From Lachnospiraceae bacterium (lineage in GTDB: Bacteria > Bacillota > Clostridia > Lachnospirales > Lachnospiraceae), in NCBI GenBank assembly GCA_024681775.1, contig JAILAF010000032.1, positions 1-51,450 of the forward strand: a DNA stretch of 51,450 bases, in the 5' to 3' direction. Both the position numbers and the translations under genes were made by a program. How positions within the stretch are numbered: position 1 is the first letter of the stretch; each line of letters starts with the position of its first letter. Of this stretch, positions 32,731 through 40,889 are shown one piece after another. The notes beneath the pieces are model-generated. The model was not told the DNA's origin. It saw nothing but the letters and a program-made list of their open reading frames with translations, and made no database searches.

Positions 32731-34554
32731 TTACATAGCTTCCATCTGCGCCGTATACAGATGATAGTAATACCCGCGCTTCGCCATCAGCTCCTCGTGG
32801 GTGCCGGTCTCCATGATACCGCCCTCATCCACATACATGATCTTGTCGCAGTTCTTGATGGTGGAGAGTCTGTGGGCGATGATGAAGGAGGTGCGGCCTT
32901 TCAGCATGGCATTCAGACCCTTCTGGAGGTTCCGCTCCGTCTGCACATCGATGCTGGAGGTTGCTTCGTCCAGCACCAGGATGGCGGGATCGGAGATCAG
33001 CGTCCGGGCAAAGCTGATGAGCTGTCGCTGTCCCTGGCTCAGCAGATCGCCGCGCTCATGGACCTCCGTGCCGTACCCTTCGGGCATGAGCATGATGAAC
33101 TCGTCCGCGCATACCGTGATGCTGGCCTTCCGGATCTCCTCAAAGGTAGCATCCAGCTTGCCGTAGCGGATATTGCTCTCGATGGTACCGCTGAAGAGGA
33201 AGGAATCCTGCAGCATGATCCCCATCTGGGAGCGCAGGGATTTTAAGGTCACCTGCGAAATGTCCTGACCGTCGATGAGGACCTGACCGCTGTCCAGATT
33301 GTAGAAGCGGGAGATCAGGTTCACGATGGTACTCTTTCCGGCGCCGGTGGGTCCCACCAGTGCCACGCTCTCTCCTGCCTTTACCTTGAAGGAGACATTC
33401 TTCAGGACGGGCTTGCCCTCCTCGTAGGAGAAGCATACATCCCGAAACTCCACATCCCCTTTGATGGGAGCCATCTGCGTGGCATCCGGTGCATCCGCCA
33501 CGCCCACGGGCTCATCCAGGGTCTCGAAGATACGCTCCAGGTAAGCGATGTTGTTGATGAAATTGTTGAAGATATTGCCCAGGTTCATGATGGGCTGCCA
33601 GAATCTCGACGCGTAGGAGGTCATGGCGACGATGACACCGGCGGTGGTATAGCCGACACCGAAGAGCATCAGACCGCAGAGATAGATCATGGCGCGGATC
33701 ACCACGGAGATGTCGTCGATGCCGGGCCAGACCATATTACTGTAGGTGATGGCACGGTGCCATGCTTTTCTGCACTGCCCGGAGAGACCGTCAAAGATCT
33801 CCGCATTCTCATCCTCTCTGGCAAAGATCTGAGTGATGCGGGCGCCTACGATATTCTCCTGCAGATAAGCGTTCAGGTTGGAGTTTTTGTTGGAGACCTG
33901 CTGCCATGCCTTCCGCTGCTTGTTCTTGATCCAGAGCATAAAGACCGCCAGCACCGGCACACCGGCCAGCACCACCAGGCTCAGCTTCACATCCACGGAG
34001 AACATAAAGATCACGATGAGGATCAGGTTGATGATCTCCAGCACCACATTGATGAGGCCGTTGGTCAGCATGTCCGCCACGGAGTTTACATAATTCACCA
34101 CACGGATCAGGATCTTGCCGTGAGGCCTGTCATCATAGTACTGGAAGGGCAGGGCCTGCAGATGCTCAAAAAGGTCCTTCCGGATATCGTAGATGATATG
34201 GTTCGCCACCTTCACCATGATGCGGGACCGCAGGGTGGCAAAGGTCACTGCGATGATATAGATGCCGATGGTCAGCACCACCAGCTTGTACAGCCCCGTC
34301 ACATCCTTCGCCGGAATGGTGACGTCCAGCGCGTATTGCACCACCTTGGGGCCGAAGAGTCCGGCCACACCGCCCAGCATGCTTAAGACGAGGGCCAGCA
34401 CCATCCTGCCTGCGTAGGTTTTGACATAGACCCCTGCCCGCAGCAGATGCATGAAATTAAAAGGCTCCTCCAGGGTCTCGTCCTTGCGGTAAGTATTCCG
34501 CTCAGAGGCTCTCGCGGCAAATGCTTTTTTTCTGCTTTCTTTCTTCTCAGCCAT
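32731..34554 (-). CDS. ABC exporter half-transporter, catalytic-site subunit
   Basis: Membrane exporter half (607 aa) with six spans (about 45-330) and an ATPase domain (365-600). Walker A GPTGAGKST (401-409), Walker B ILVLDE with catalytic Glu530, but an altered signature LSQGQ (505-509). Its partner (34547-36358) has the reverse: normal LSGGQ and Asp in place of the Glu. This is the pattern of heterodimeric exporters such as TM287/288 and BmrCD, with one active and one degenerate ATP site. The ATG has AGGAGG 9 bases upstream, inside the end of the partner gene, with an 8-base overlap. Substrates of such pairs include drugs and peptides; here unknown. Confidence 0.9.
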   Translation of the reverse strand: MAEKKESRKKAFAARASERNTYRKDETLEEPFNFMHLLRAGVYVKTYAGRMVLALVLSMLGGVAGLFGPKVVQYALDVTIPAKDVTGLYKLVVLTIGIYIIAVTFATLRSRIMVKVANHIIYDIRKDLFEHLQALPFQYYDDRPHGKILIRVVNYVNSVADMLTNGLINVVLEIINLILIVIFMFSVDVKLSLVVLAGVPVLAVFMLWIKNKQRKAWQQVSNKNSNLNAYLQENIVGARITQIFAREDENAEIFDGLSGQCRKAWHRAITYSNMVWPGIDDISVVIRAMIYLCGLMLFGVGYTTAGVIVAMTSYASRFWQPIMNLGNIFNNFINNIAYLERIFETLDEPVGVADAPDATQMAPIKGDVEFRDVCFSYEEGKPVLKNVSFKVKAGESVALVGPTGAGKSTIVNLISRFYNLDSGQVLIDGQDISQVTLKSLRSQMGIMLQDSFLFSGTIESNIRYGKLDATFEEIRKASITVCADEFIMLMPEGYGTEVHERGDLLSQGQRQLISFARTLISDPAILVLDEATSSIDVQTERNLQKGLNAMLKGRTSFIIAHRLSTIKNCDKIMYVDEGGIMETGTHEELMAKRGYYYHLYTAQMEAM

Positions 34555-36358
34555 TTGCGATCGCCTCCTCTCCCATCTGAAGCATGGCGGCCTGATAATA
34601 GTATCCCTTCCGGGCCAGGAGTTCCTCGTGGGTCCCGGCTTCCTCGATCATACCGTGCCGCAGGATCAGGATCTTATCCGCATTTTTCGTGGTGGAGATC
34701 CGCTGTGCGATGATGATTTTCGTGCAGGGGAAATCCAGATTCCGGAGGCTCTCCTGGATCTGGCGCTCCGTCTCCATGTCCACGGCGGAGGTGGTATCGT
34801 CCAGGATCAGGATGGAAGGACGAATGGCCAGCGCTCTCGCCAGGGAGATACGCTGCTTCTGTCCACCGGAAAGACCGATGCCCCGCTCGCCCACCACAGT
34901 GTCATATCCCTCGGGCATCTTGGAGATGAAGCTGGCAGCTGCGGAGTATTTTGCATATTTGATGATCTCCTGGTGGGACAGGGTATTGTTGCCGTAGGAG
35001 ATATTTCCGTCGATGGTGTCGGAGTACAGCAATACGTCCTGGGTGGCCATGCCGATGTTTTTCCGCAGATCCTGCAAAGCATAGCGGTTGGTGGGGATCC
35101 CGTCGATGAGGATCTCACCGCTCTCGGGATCGTAGAATCTGGGGATCAGCTGCACCAGCGTGGTCTTGCCGCAGCCCGTCTCGCCCATGATGGCGATGGT
35201 CTCGCCGGGAGCCACATGGAAGGAGATGTCCGTCAGCACGCGGCCTCTTGCATTTTCATCCGTATAGGCAAAGGACACATGCTTAAACTCGATCTCACCC
35301 CGGAGACGGTCCGGCACGGTAACCGCATTCTCGGGATCCACAATGGTAGGCTCGGAATAGTAGATCTCCATGATCTTCGCGGAAGCCGCGGAGAAACGCT
35401 GGAACTCGTTCATGATGGAGCCCAGCTGGCGCATGGGATTGGCCAGGGCCCAGATCAGACCGGAAAAAGCCACATACTCACCCATGGTCAGCTCTCCCTG
35501 CATCAGGAAGAGGCCGCCCACCAGCAAGAGGACCACGGGCATCAGATTGGCAAAGGTCTCGATGATGGGGAAATAGTGGATCCAGGTCATGGCCGTGTCC
35601 TTGTTGGTCTCGGAATAATCACGGTTCCGCCGGTCGAACTTCTCAATCTCATAGTCCTCTCTGGAGAAGGCCTTCACCACCCGGTTACCGGAGATATTCT
35701 CCTGGGCCGCGGTGTTCATCTCGCTCATCTTCTCCCGGAGGAGTCTGTGCTTGGGTGCCACCCGGTTCTTAAAGAGCACGATCACCAGGAAGATAAAGGG
35801 CGCCACAATGGTCAGGGACACTGCCAGCTTCCAGTTCATGGTCCAGAAGTAGATGATGGTGGCGCCCATAAGAGCCACCGCCTCCACGATCATACGGACC
35901 ACCCATGCCAGCATATGGCGCACTGCATCCAGGTCACCGGTGACGCGGGTCATGAGATCGCCGGTGCGGTAGGTGGCATAGAACTGCATATCCTGGCGCT
36001 CGATCTTGGAAAAGAGGAAGTTCCGCAGGCGGTACAGTACCCCCTGGGACACATGCTCGAAATCCATGCAGGTCAGATACACAATCAGGGTCCGCAGTAC
36101 GGTCAGACCTACCATGGCACCCAGAAGCATGTAAAACCGCTCGGTGTGCTCTGACAGATTCTGTGCCGCATCGGGCCCCGTCAGAAACTCATCCACCAGC
36201 TTCGCTCCGAAGAACGGAACGGTGAGCTGCATGATGTTATAGGTGATCGTCCCCAGGATGCCCAGGGAATAAAGGGCCCGCAGACCCTTCATGTTTTCCC
36301 ACAGCCACTGTATCCTGGTCAGGGGAAACTGCTTCTCCTTCTTTTTTTCTATCAGCAT
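34547..36358 (-). CDS. ABC exporter half-transporter, degenerate-site subunit
   Basis: Partner of the preceding subunit (603 aa). Membrane domain about 25-330 and ATPase domain 355-590. Walker A GETGCGKTT (392-400), intact signature LSGGQ (496-500), and Walker B ILILDD with Asp521 in the catalytic Glu position. The H-loop residue is Gln in IIAQRIS rather than His, again typical of a degenerate site. It begins 31 bases after the MacB-type ATPase gene and overlaps the second subunit by 8 bases. Inclusion in the efflux island suggests a common inducer or substrate with the FtsX/MacB system. Confidence 0.9.
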   Translation of the reverse strand: MLIEKKKEKQFPLTRIQWLWENMKGLRALYSLGILGTITYNIMQLTVPFFGAKLVDEFLTGPDAAQNLSEHTERFYMLLGAMVGLTVLRTLIVYLTCMDFEHVSQGVLYRLRNFLFSKIERQDMQFYATYRTGDLMTRVTGDLDAVRHMLAWVVRMIVEAVALMGATIIYFWTMNWKLAVSLTIVAPFIFLVIVLFKNRVAPKHRLLREKMSEMNTAAQENISGNRVVKAFSREDYEIEKFDRRNRDYSETNKDTAMTWIHYFPIIETFANLMPVVLLLVGGLFLMQGELTMGEYVAFSGLIWALANPMRQLGSIMNEFQRFSAASAKIMEIYYSEPTIVDPENAVTVPDRLRGEIEFKHVSFAYTDENARGRVLTDISFHVAPGETIAIMGETGCGKTTLVQLIPRFYDPESGEILIDGIPTNRYALQDLRKNIGMATQDVLLYSDTIDGNISYGNNTLSHQEIIKYAKYSAAASFISKMPEGYDTVVGERGIGLSGGQKQRISLARALAIRPSILILDDTTSAVDMETERQIQESLRNLDFPCTKIIIAQRISTTKNADKILILRHGMIEEAGTHEELLARKGYYYQAAMLQMGEEAIANG

Positions 36359-36389
36359 AAATAATCCTCAAATCATTCAGCACGGGTCG

Positions 36390-37316
36390 TCAGGTGTCAC
36401 CCTCAGGTATTCTCTCCTCAGGTGCCTTGAGTATAACATGACCGTCCGCATATTCAACCACCAATTTATTATCTTTCAGATTCATGCGGTCCAGCATGTC
36501 CCCGGGAATCTGTACGCGGCCCGCCTTGTCCATGACCACATACTCCTCCTGGGTATCCTCGTTGCGCCAGTCCACGCTGGACTCCTTCAGACGGTCCGCA
36601 TAGCTCTCCCGGAGGATGCGCTCGGAGCTGATCTTGCCGTCGCGGATGGCTACCACGCGCTTTACCTTCTTGGAAAGGGCGATGTCATGGGTGACCACCA
36701 GAATGGTCTGTCCGTTTTTGTTCAGCTCGGTGAAAATATCAAAGATCAGGTCCGCGGTGGCAAAGTCCACGCTTCCGGTGGGCTCGTCCGCCAGCAGGAG
36801 CTTGGGCTTGTTGGCCAGAGCGATGGCGATGGCGATCCTCTGCTGCTCACCACCGGACATGGTGGTAAGCTTGTCGTTCTTGTGTGCACTCATTCCCACC
36901 ATCTCCAGAAGTTCTAAGGCGCGCTCCCGCTTCTGCTTCGCACCGATGAGATCCATGGGAAGCATGATGTTCTCCAGGGAGGTCAGGTAGGGGAAGAGGT
37001 TCCGGGCATTGTTCTGCCATACAAATCCCACCACGTCGCGCTTATAGTCCACCAGTTCCTTTTCGTTCATGGTAAAGAGGTTGCGTCCTCCCACCACCAG
37101 CTTGCCTGCACTGGGTCTGTCCAAACCGCCGATCATGTTGAGGAAAGTACTCTTACCGCTGCCGCTGTTACCGATGAGAGCGGTAAACTCTCCCTCCTGT
37201 ACCTCCAGATCCAGCCCCTGCAGGGCCAGGACCTCCAGCTCTTTGGTCTTATAGATCTTTACCAGGCCTTCCGCTTCGATCATGGGGGCCTTGGTTTCCG
37301 TTATCGTTTCGGGCAT
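36390..37316 (-). CDS. MacB/LolD-type ATPase with C-terminal AbrB/SpoVT-like domain
   Basis: ATPase (308 aa) for an FtsX-type permease. Walker A GNSGSGKST (49-57), signature MSGGEQQR (153-160), Walker B KLLLADEPTGSVD (172-184) and His210. The ATPase core ends near residue 235. After a linker, residues 258-298 read VVMDKAGRVQIP, DMLDRMNL and KLVVEYADGHVIL, the pattern of the swapped-hairpin AbrB/MazE/SpoVT fold. I know no standard efflux ATPase with this tail. The start at 37316 has AAGGAG upstream; an ATG at 37334 does not. A second ATPase (37384-38094) lies just upstream, so one permease gene has two ATPase partners. Confidence 0.88.
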   Translation of the reverse strand: MPETITETKAPMIEAEGLVKIYKTKELEVLALQGLDLEVQEGEFTALIGNSGSGKSTFLNMIGGLDRPSAGKLVVGGRNLFTMNEKELVDYKRDVVGFVWQNNARNLFPYLTSLENIMLPMDLIGAKQKRERALELLEMVGMSAHKNDKLTTMSGGEQQRIAIAIALANKPKLLLADEPTGSVDFATADLIFDIFTELNKNGQTILVVTHDIALSKKVKRVVAIRDGKISSERILRESYADRLKESSVDWRNEDTQEEYVVMDKAGRVQIPGDMLDRMNLKDNKLVVEYADGHVILKAPEERIPEGDT

Positions 37317-37337
37317 GACATTTCTCCTTCCCATTCA

Positions 37338-37385
37338 GACCCTTGATGCCACGGATTGCTTCGTTGCTTTGCAACTCCCGGGGTC
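37338..37385. repeat. Intergenic repeat, copy 3 (module A)
   Basis: GGATTGCTTCG (37353) then inner stem GTTGC-TTT-GCAAC and CTCCCG matches module A of the copies at 29089 and 43050, with the inner stem changed on both sides. The outer arms are GACCC (37338) and GGGTC (37381). It fills the spacer between the two ATPase genes. Confidence 0.6.
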
Positions 37386-38094
37386 AACTTAACACATCCA
37401 GCTTATTTGACTCGTTCTCCTTCACATCCACGATCCGGCCGCCCTGCAACTCGATCACCACATCACCGGCATCCATGAGGCCCACATCATGGGTGGTCAT
37501 GAGGACGGTGACATGCTCCTTCCGGGTCATCTCCTTCAGGATGCGGGTGACCTCCGCCGCCATGCCGCTGTCCAGCTCTGCGGTGGGCTCATCCGCCAGC
37601 AAAATGCTGGGGTGATGGGCGATGCCTCTGGCAATGGCAACACGCTGCTGCTCACCGCCGGACATCTCCGCGGGCATATGGTTCATACGACCCGCCAGAC
37701 CCACCATACGTAAGGTTTCCTCCACACGATGCCTGTAATCCCCGCGGACCCCTGCCATACGCAGGGAAAATTCCACGTTCTGATATGCCGTCATGGTAGG
37801 GATCAGGGAAACGGCCTGGAAGACAAATCCGAACTTCTTCCGCCGCAGATCCTCCTTCTGTCTGTCGGACAGCTTTACCAGATCCTGTCCGTCCAGCAGG
37901 ATGGATCCGCTGGAGGGGGTATCCAGTGCGCCGATCTGGTTCATCAGCGTGGTCTTACCGGATCCCGACCGCCCCCGCAGGATGGTAAAGCGGCTGTCGG
38001 GGATCACGGCGTTGATATCCGTCAGGACCTGGATCTGCTGGTTGCCCACAGGAAAGATCCTGTTTAAATGTTCTATCTTGATTGTTGCACCCAT
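37384..38094 (-). CDS. MacB/LolD-type ABC ATPase
   Basis: A 236-aa ATPase for the adjacent FtsX-type permease. Walker A GRSGSGKTT, the Q-loop FVFQAVSLIPTMTAYQNV, signature MSGGEQQR, Walker B ILLADEPTAELD and TTHD are all intact. Its ATG shares one base with the permease stop (TAATG), indicating tight coupling, so this is the likely cognate ATPase. It is of usual length and lacks the tail seen in the other ATPase. The first residues have a basic, substrate-neutral start MGATIKIEHLNRIF. Confidence 0.93.
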   Translation of the reverse strand: MGATIKIEHLNRIFPVGNQQIQVLTDINAVIPDSRFTILRGRSGSGKTTLMNQIGALDTPSSGSILLDGQDLVKLSDRQKEDLRRKKFGFVFQAVSLIPTMTAYQNVEFSLRMAGVRGDYRHRVEETLRMVGLAGRMNHMPAEMSGGEQQRVAIARGIAHHPSILLADEPTAELDSGMAAEVTRILKEMTRKEHVTVLMTTHDVGLMDAGDVVIELQGGRIVDVKENESNKLDVLS

Positions 38095-40889
38095 TATTCT
38101 TCTCCCAGCTTCAAAGCCTTGGTGATATTGAGTCTGAAGATCAGCATTGCCAGAACGCCCAGGCAGACCACCATGGTAAGGGTCACCACGGAGTAGAGTC
38201 TGACCATGTCACCGGTGCTGGTGATGAGCTCCATGGGCAGCACCTGGCTGGTGGTGGAGTATGCCATCTGCAGCATCGGCACATAGAGGCGGTATGCCAG
38301 GTTGCCGACGATCACTCCGGCCAGAATGGAATAGAGGCCGGAGAAGAGCTGCTCGTTGACCAGCATGTGCAGCAGTTCTCCCTTATGCATACCAAAGGCC
38401 CGCAGGACGCCCAGCATCATCTCTCTGGACCGGATGGACAGGATCCAGTAGATCAGGTAGCCTACGGCACAGAGGATCAGCATGACGATAAAGCTCATGG
38501 TGAGGACACCGTTCATACCCTGCAGCAGGGGATCCTCCGTCACATCCTCCAGATCCTCGGTGCGGTCCACGTAAGAGTTCAGGCGGATGCCTTCGCTCGC
38601 CACCCAGCGGTAGAAAAATCCCGTGTCTGCGCCATCCTTCAGTTTCATCCACACCTGGTAAGGCTTCAGGCCGAACATCTCATAACAGTAGGCGTAGTTC
38701 ATGACCACCATATAGTTCTGGTAGGTATAGGTCTCATTGTTCTCGTCCACCGCTCTGCCCTCGGGCACGTAGGTGGGCCAGTAATCGAAAAATCCGATGA
38801 TCACGGAAGGCTTGGGGCCGTAGTTGACGGTGTCCCCCACCTTGTAGCCGAAGCGGTCCTTGAAGGCGGAGCTCATGAGGACGCCGTTGGGTGTGGCTGC
38901 CAGCTCATTCAGGAGCTGGTAGTAGGGTTCCTCCAGCAGATCGTCATCCAGCTCGGTGATCTGACCGAACTCTCTGGTGTGGATCCCCATGATGGTGACA
39001 TAGATGCGCTCACGACGGTCCACCTGAATGTATCCGGTATCGTCGTAGTAGACCTTGGTGAAGGTCTCCACCTCGTCAAAGTCCGCATACCGGGAATAGT
39101 CCGGCTCATAGTAGGTGAATTCCACGGAAGGATCGATGGCCACGGCGTTGGAGTTGTTCTCCCAGAGCTCTGCCACCCGAAGATCCGTCGCATCCAGGTA
39201 AGCCGTGTTGGCTCTGGTATTCTGCAGGATGGTCCGGGCGGACACTGCGTCAAACATACCTAAAGAGACAGTGAGGATCATGAAGAGCATGATGTACTGC
39301 TGCTTCCGGCCGTTGCGCATGGCCTCCAGGAAGGAGGCGTAGCTGGCAGGACCGCACCAGCCCTTCCGCACCAGATAGATGATGCGGACCATCAGGGGCT
39401 GGAGCCGCAAAAGCAGCATGCCCGCACCCAGGATAAAGAGGGTGGAGCTGATGTACAGCAGCGGATCCAGTGCCTCGTTCTTCAGCGCGCTCTCGATGAG
39501 GGCGTCGGTGTTGTGGGAATAGTTGTAATATCCGTAGATGCTGATCCCCAGGAAGATGAGATCCAGGAAGCAGATCTCCCACCAGGAATGGCGCTTCTGC
39601 ACCTTCTGGCTCTTCAGGTTGACGATGGTCACCTTACTGTGCTTCAGCGCGGGGATACTCATGATGGCGATGGCGATGATGGCAGCGCCCAGGGCAAAGC
39701 CCAGGACCTCGCCGGTCATTTCCACCTTCAGGGATCTCCGGACCTTGAATTCCAGGAAGTTGCTGGCGGAGCCCAGGATCCGGCAGAATACATTGCCCAG
39801 GGGGATGCCGAGGACAAAGCCCCCCAGACTCATGACACTGCTCTGCAGGAGATAGAGCAGGAAGATCTGGGTCCTGGACGCGCCACGGCTCTTCAGCACG
39901 GATATGTCATTTTTCTCCAGCTCATAGACCTGGTTGGAGATCATCAGAAGGAATGCGCAGAGCAGGAGCAGGATCGGCACCTGCAGGATGAACAGGGTGG
40001 TGTTGATCCTGGACTCTCTGCTTAAGTAGGACTGCAGGGTAGCGGTATACTCCGGCTCCTTCATGAGGGCGCGGATGGAGGAACGCTTCTGATACTCCTC
40101 CGTCCTGCTCAGCAGATCCTTCGCATAACCCGCATCCAGAGCCGAGAAATCCACCAGATCATAGATCCTGCACACCATGGTGAAGCCGGGCAGGGAGGTG
40201 GTGGCGAATTTCTGACGGAAGGTGGATTCCCGGATCATGAGATTGTTGGTGTACATGCTCATGCCACGCTGCCAGAAGGTCTCGGTGATATCCGTCTTCT
40301 TATAGACACCCACGATCTTTACCCGGACGGTCTCACCGTTCTCATCGTGGAGATCTCCGAAGATAAAGGTGTCGCCGATGATGATGTTGTTGGTCAGCAT
40401 ACACTGCTCATCGATGATGGCTTCCAGGTATCCGTCTGCGTCCACGCCGGCTTCGGAATACATTTCACCGTCGATGAGCTCCACATGATCCTCCAGGGAT
40501 CCGATAAAGGACACCCGAAGGGAAATATCATCGATCCTTTTGCGCTCCAGCTCCGGAACGGCGTCCGAACTGGAGATGGCATAATAGTACAGGGTCTCAC
40601 TCTCGGTGAGTCCCAGCTCCGTGTAGGCGTTCTTCGCAAGCTTTTCTCCGGAAGCCACTGCTCCCACGCCTTCCTTGTCGCCCACGCTGATGGTGTACTC
40701 CAGGATCATGGGCCATTTGCCCGATTCCTCCCAGGCCGCTTCCATCTCATCCTGCAGCATGCGGTTAAATACGGCATTCCGGTACATGGGGAAGCTGCAG
40801 GCCGTGGCCACGAGCAGAATGCTTCCCAGAAGCATGCAGAAAAACAACCACTTCTGGTTCCAGATTTTCTGAAATCCTATTCCAAACAT
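38094..40889 (-). CDS. FtsX/MacB-type ABC permease, large
   Basis: Membrane protein of 931 aa. A first span at about 12-35 is followed by a large extracytoplasmic domain (about 45-280), three or four spans (about 290-460), a second external domain (about 560-800) and three C-terminal spans (about 805-925) with an FtsX-type region. This is the double-FtsX arrangement of Gram-positive MacB/BceB-like transporters. The start at 40889 has GAAGGA upstream and overlaps the adaptor gene by 13 bases; an ATG at 40925 lies deeper in that gene. With its ATPase and adaptors it probably expels or senses peptides or other amphiphiles at the membrane. Confidence 0.88.
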   Translation of the reverse strand: MFGIGFQKIWNQKWLFFCMLLGSILLVATACSFPMYRNAVFNRMLQDEMEAAWEESGKWPMILEYTISVGDKEGVGAVASGEKLAKNAYTELGLTESETLYYYAISSSDAVPELERKRIDDISLRVSFIGSLEDHVELIDGEMYSEAGVDADGYLEAIIDEQCMLTNNIIIGDTFIFGDLHDENGETVRVKIVGVYKKTDITETFWQRGMSMYTNNLMIRESTFRQKFATTSLPGFTMVCRIYDLVDFSALDAGYAKDLLSRTEEYQKRSSIRALMKEPEYTATLQSYLSRESRINTTLFILQVPILLLLCAFLLMISNQVYELEKNDISVLKSRGASRTQIFLLYLLQSSVMSLGGFVLGIPLGNVFCRILGSASNFLEFKVRRSLKVEMTGEVLGFALGAAIIAIAIMSIPALKHSKVTIVNLKSQKVQKRHSWWEICFLDLIFLGISIYGYYNYSHNTDALIESALKNEALDPLLYISSTLFILGAGMLLLRLQPLMVRIIYLVRKGWCGPASYASFLEAMRNGRKQQYIMLFMILTVSLGMFDAVSARTILQNTRANTAYLDATDLRVAELWENNSNAVAIDPSVEFTYYEPDYSRYADFDEVETFTKVYYDDTGYIQVDRRERIYVTIMGIHTREFGQITELDDDLLEEPYYQLLNELAATPNGVLMSSAFKDRFGYKVGDTVNYGPKPSVIIGFFDYWPTYVPEGRAVDENNETYTYQNYMVVMNYAYCYEMFGLKPYQVWMKLKDGADTGFFYRWVASEGIRLNSYVDRTEDLEDVTEDPLLQGMNGVLTMSFIVMLILCAVGYLIYWILSIRSREMMLGVLRAFGMHKGELLHMLVNEQLFSGLYSILAGVIVGNLAYRLYVPMLQMAYSTTSQVLPMELITSTGDMVRLYSVVTLTMVVCLGVLAMLIFRLNITKALKLGEE

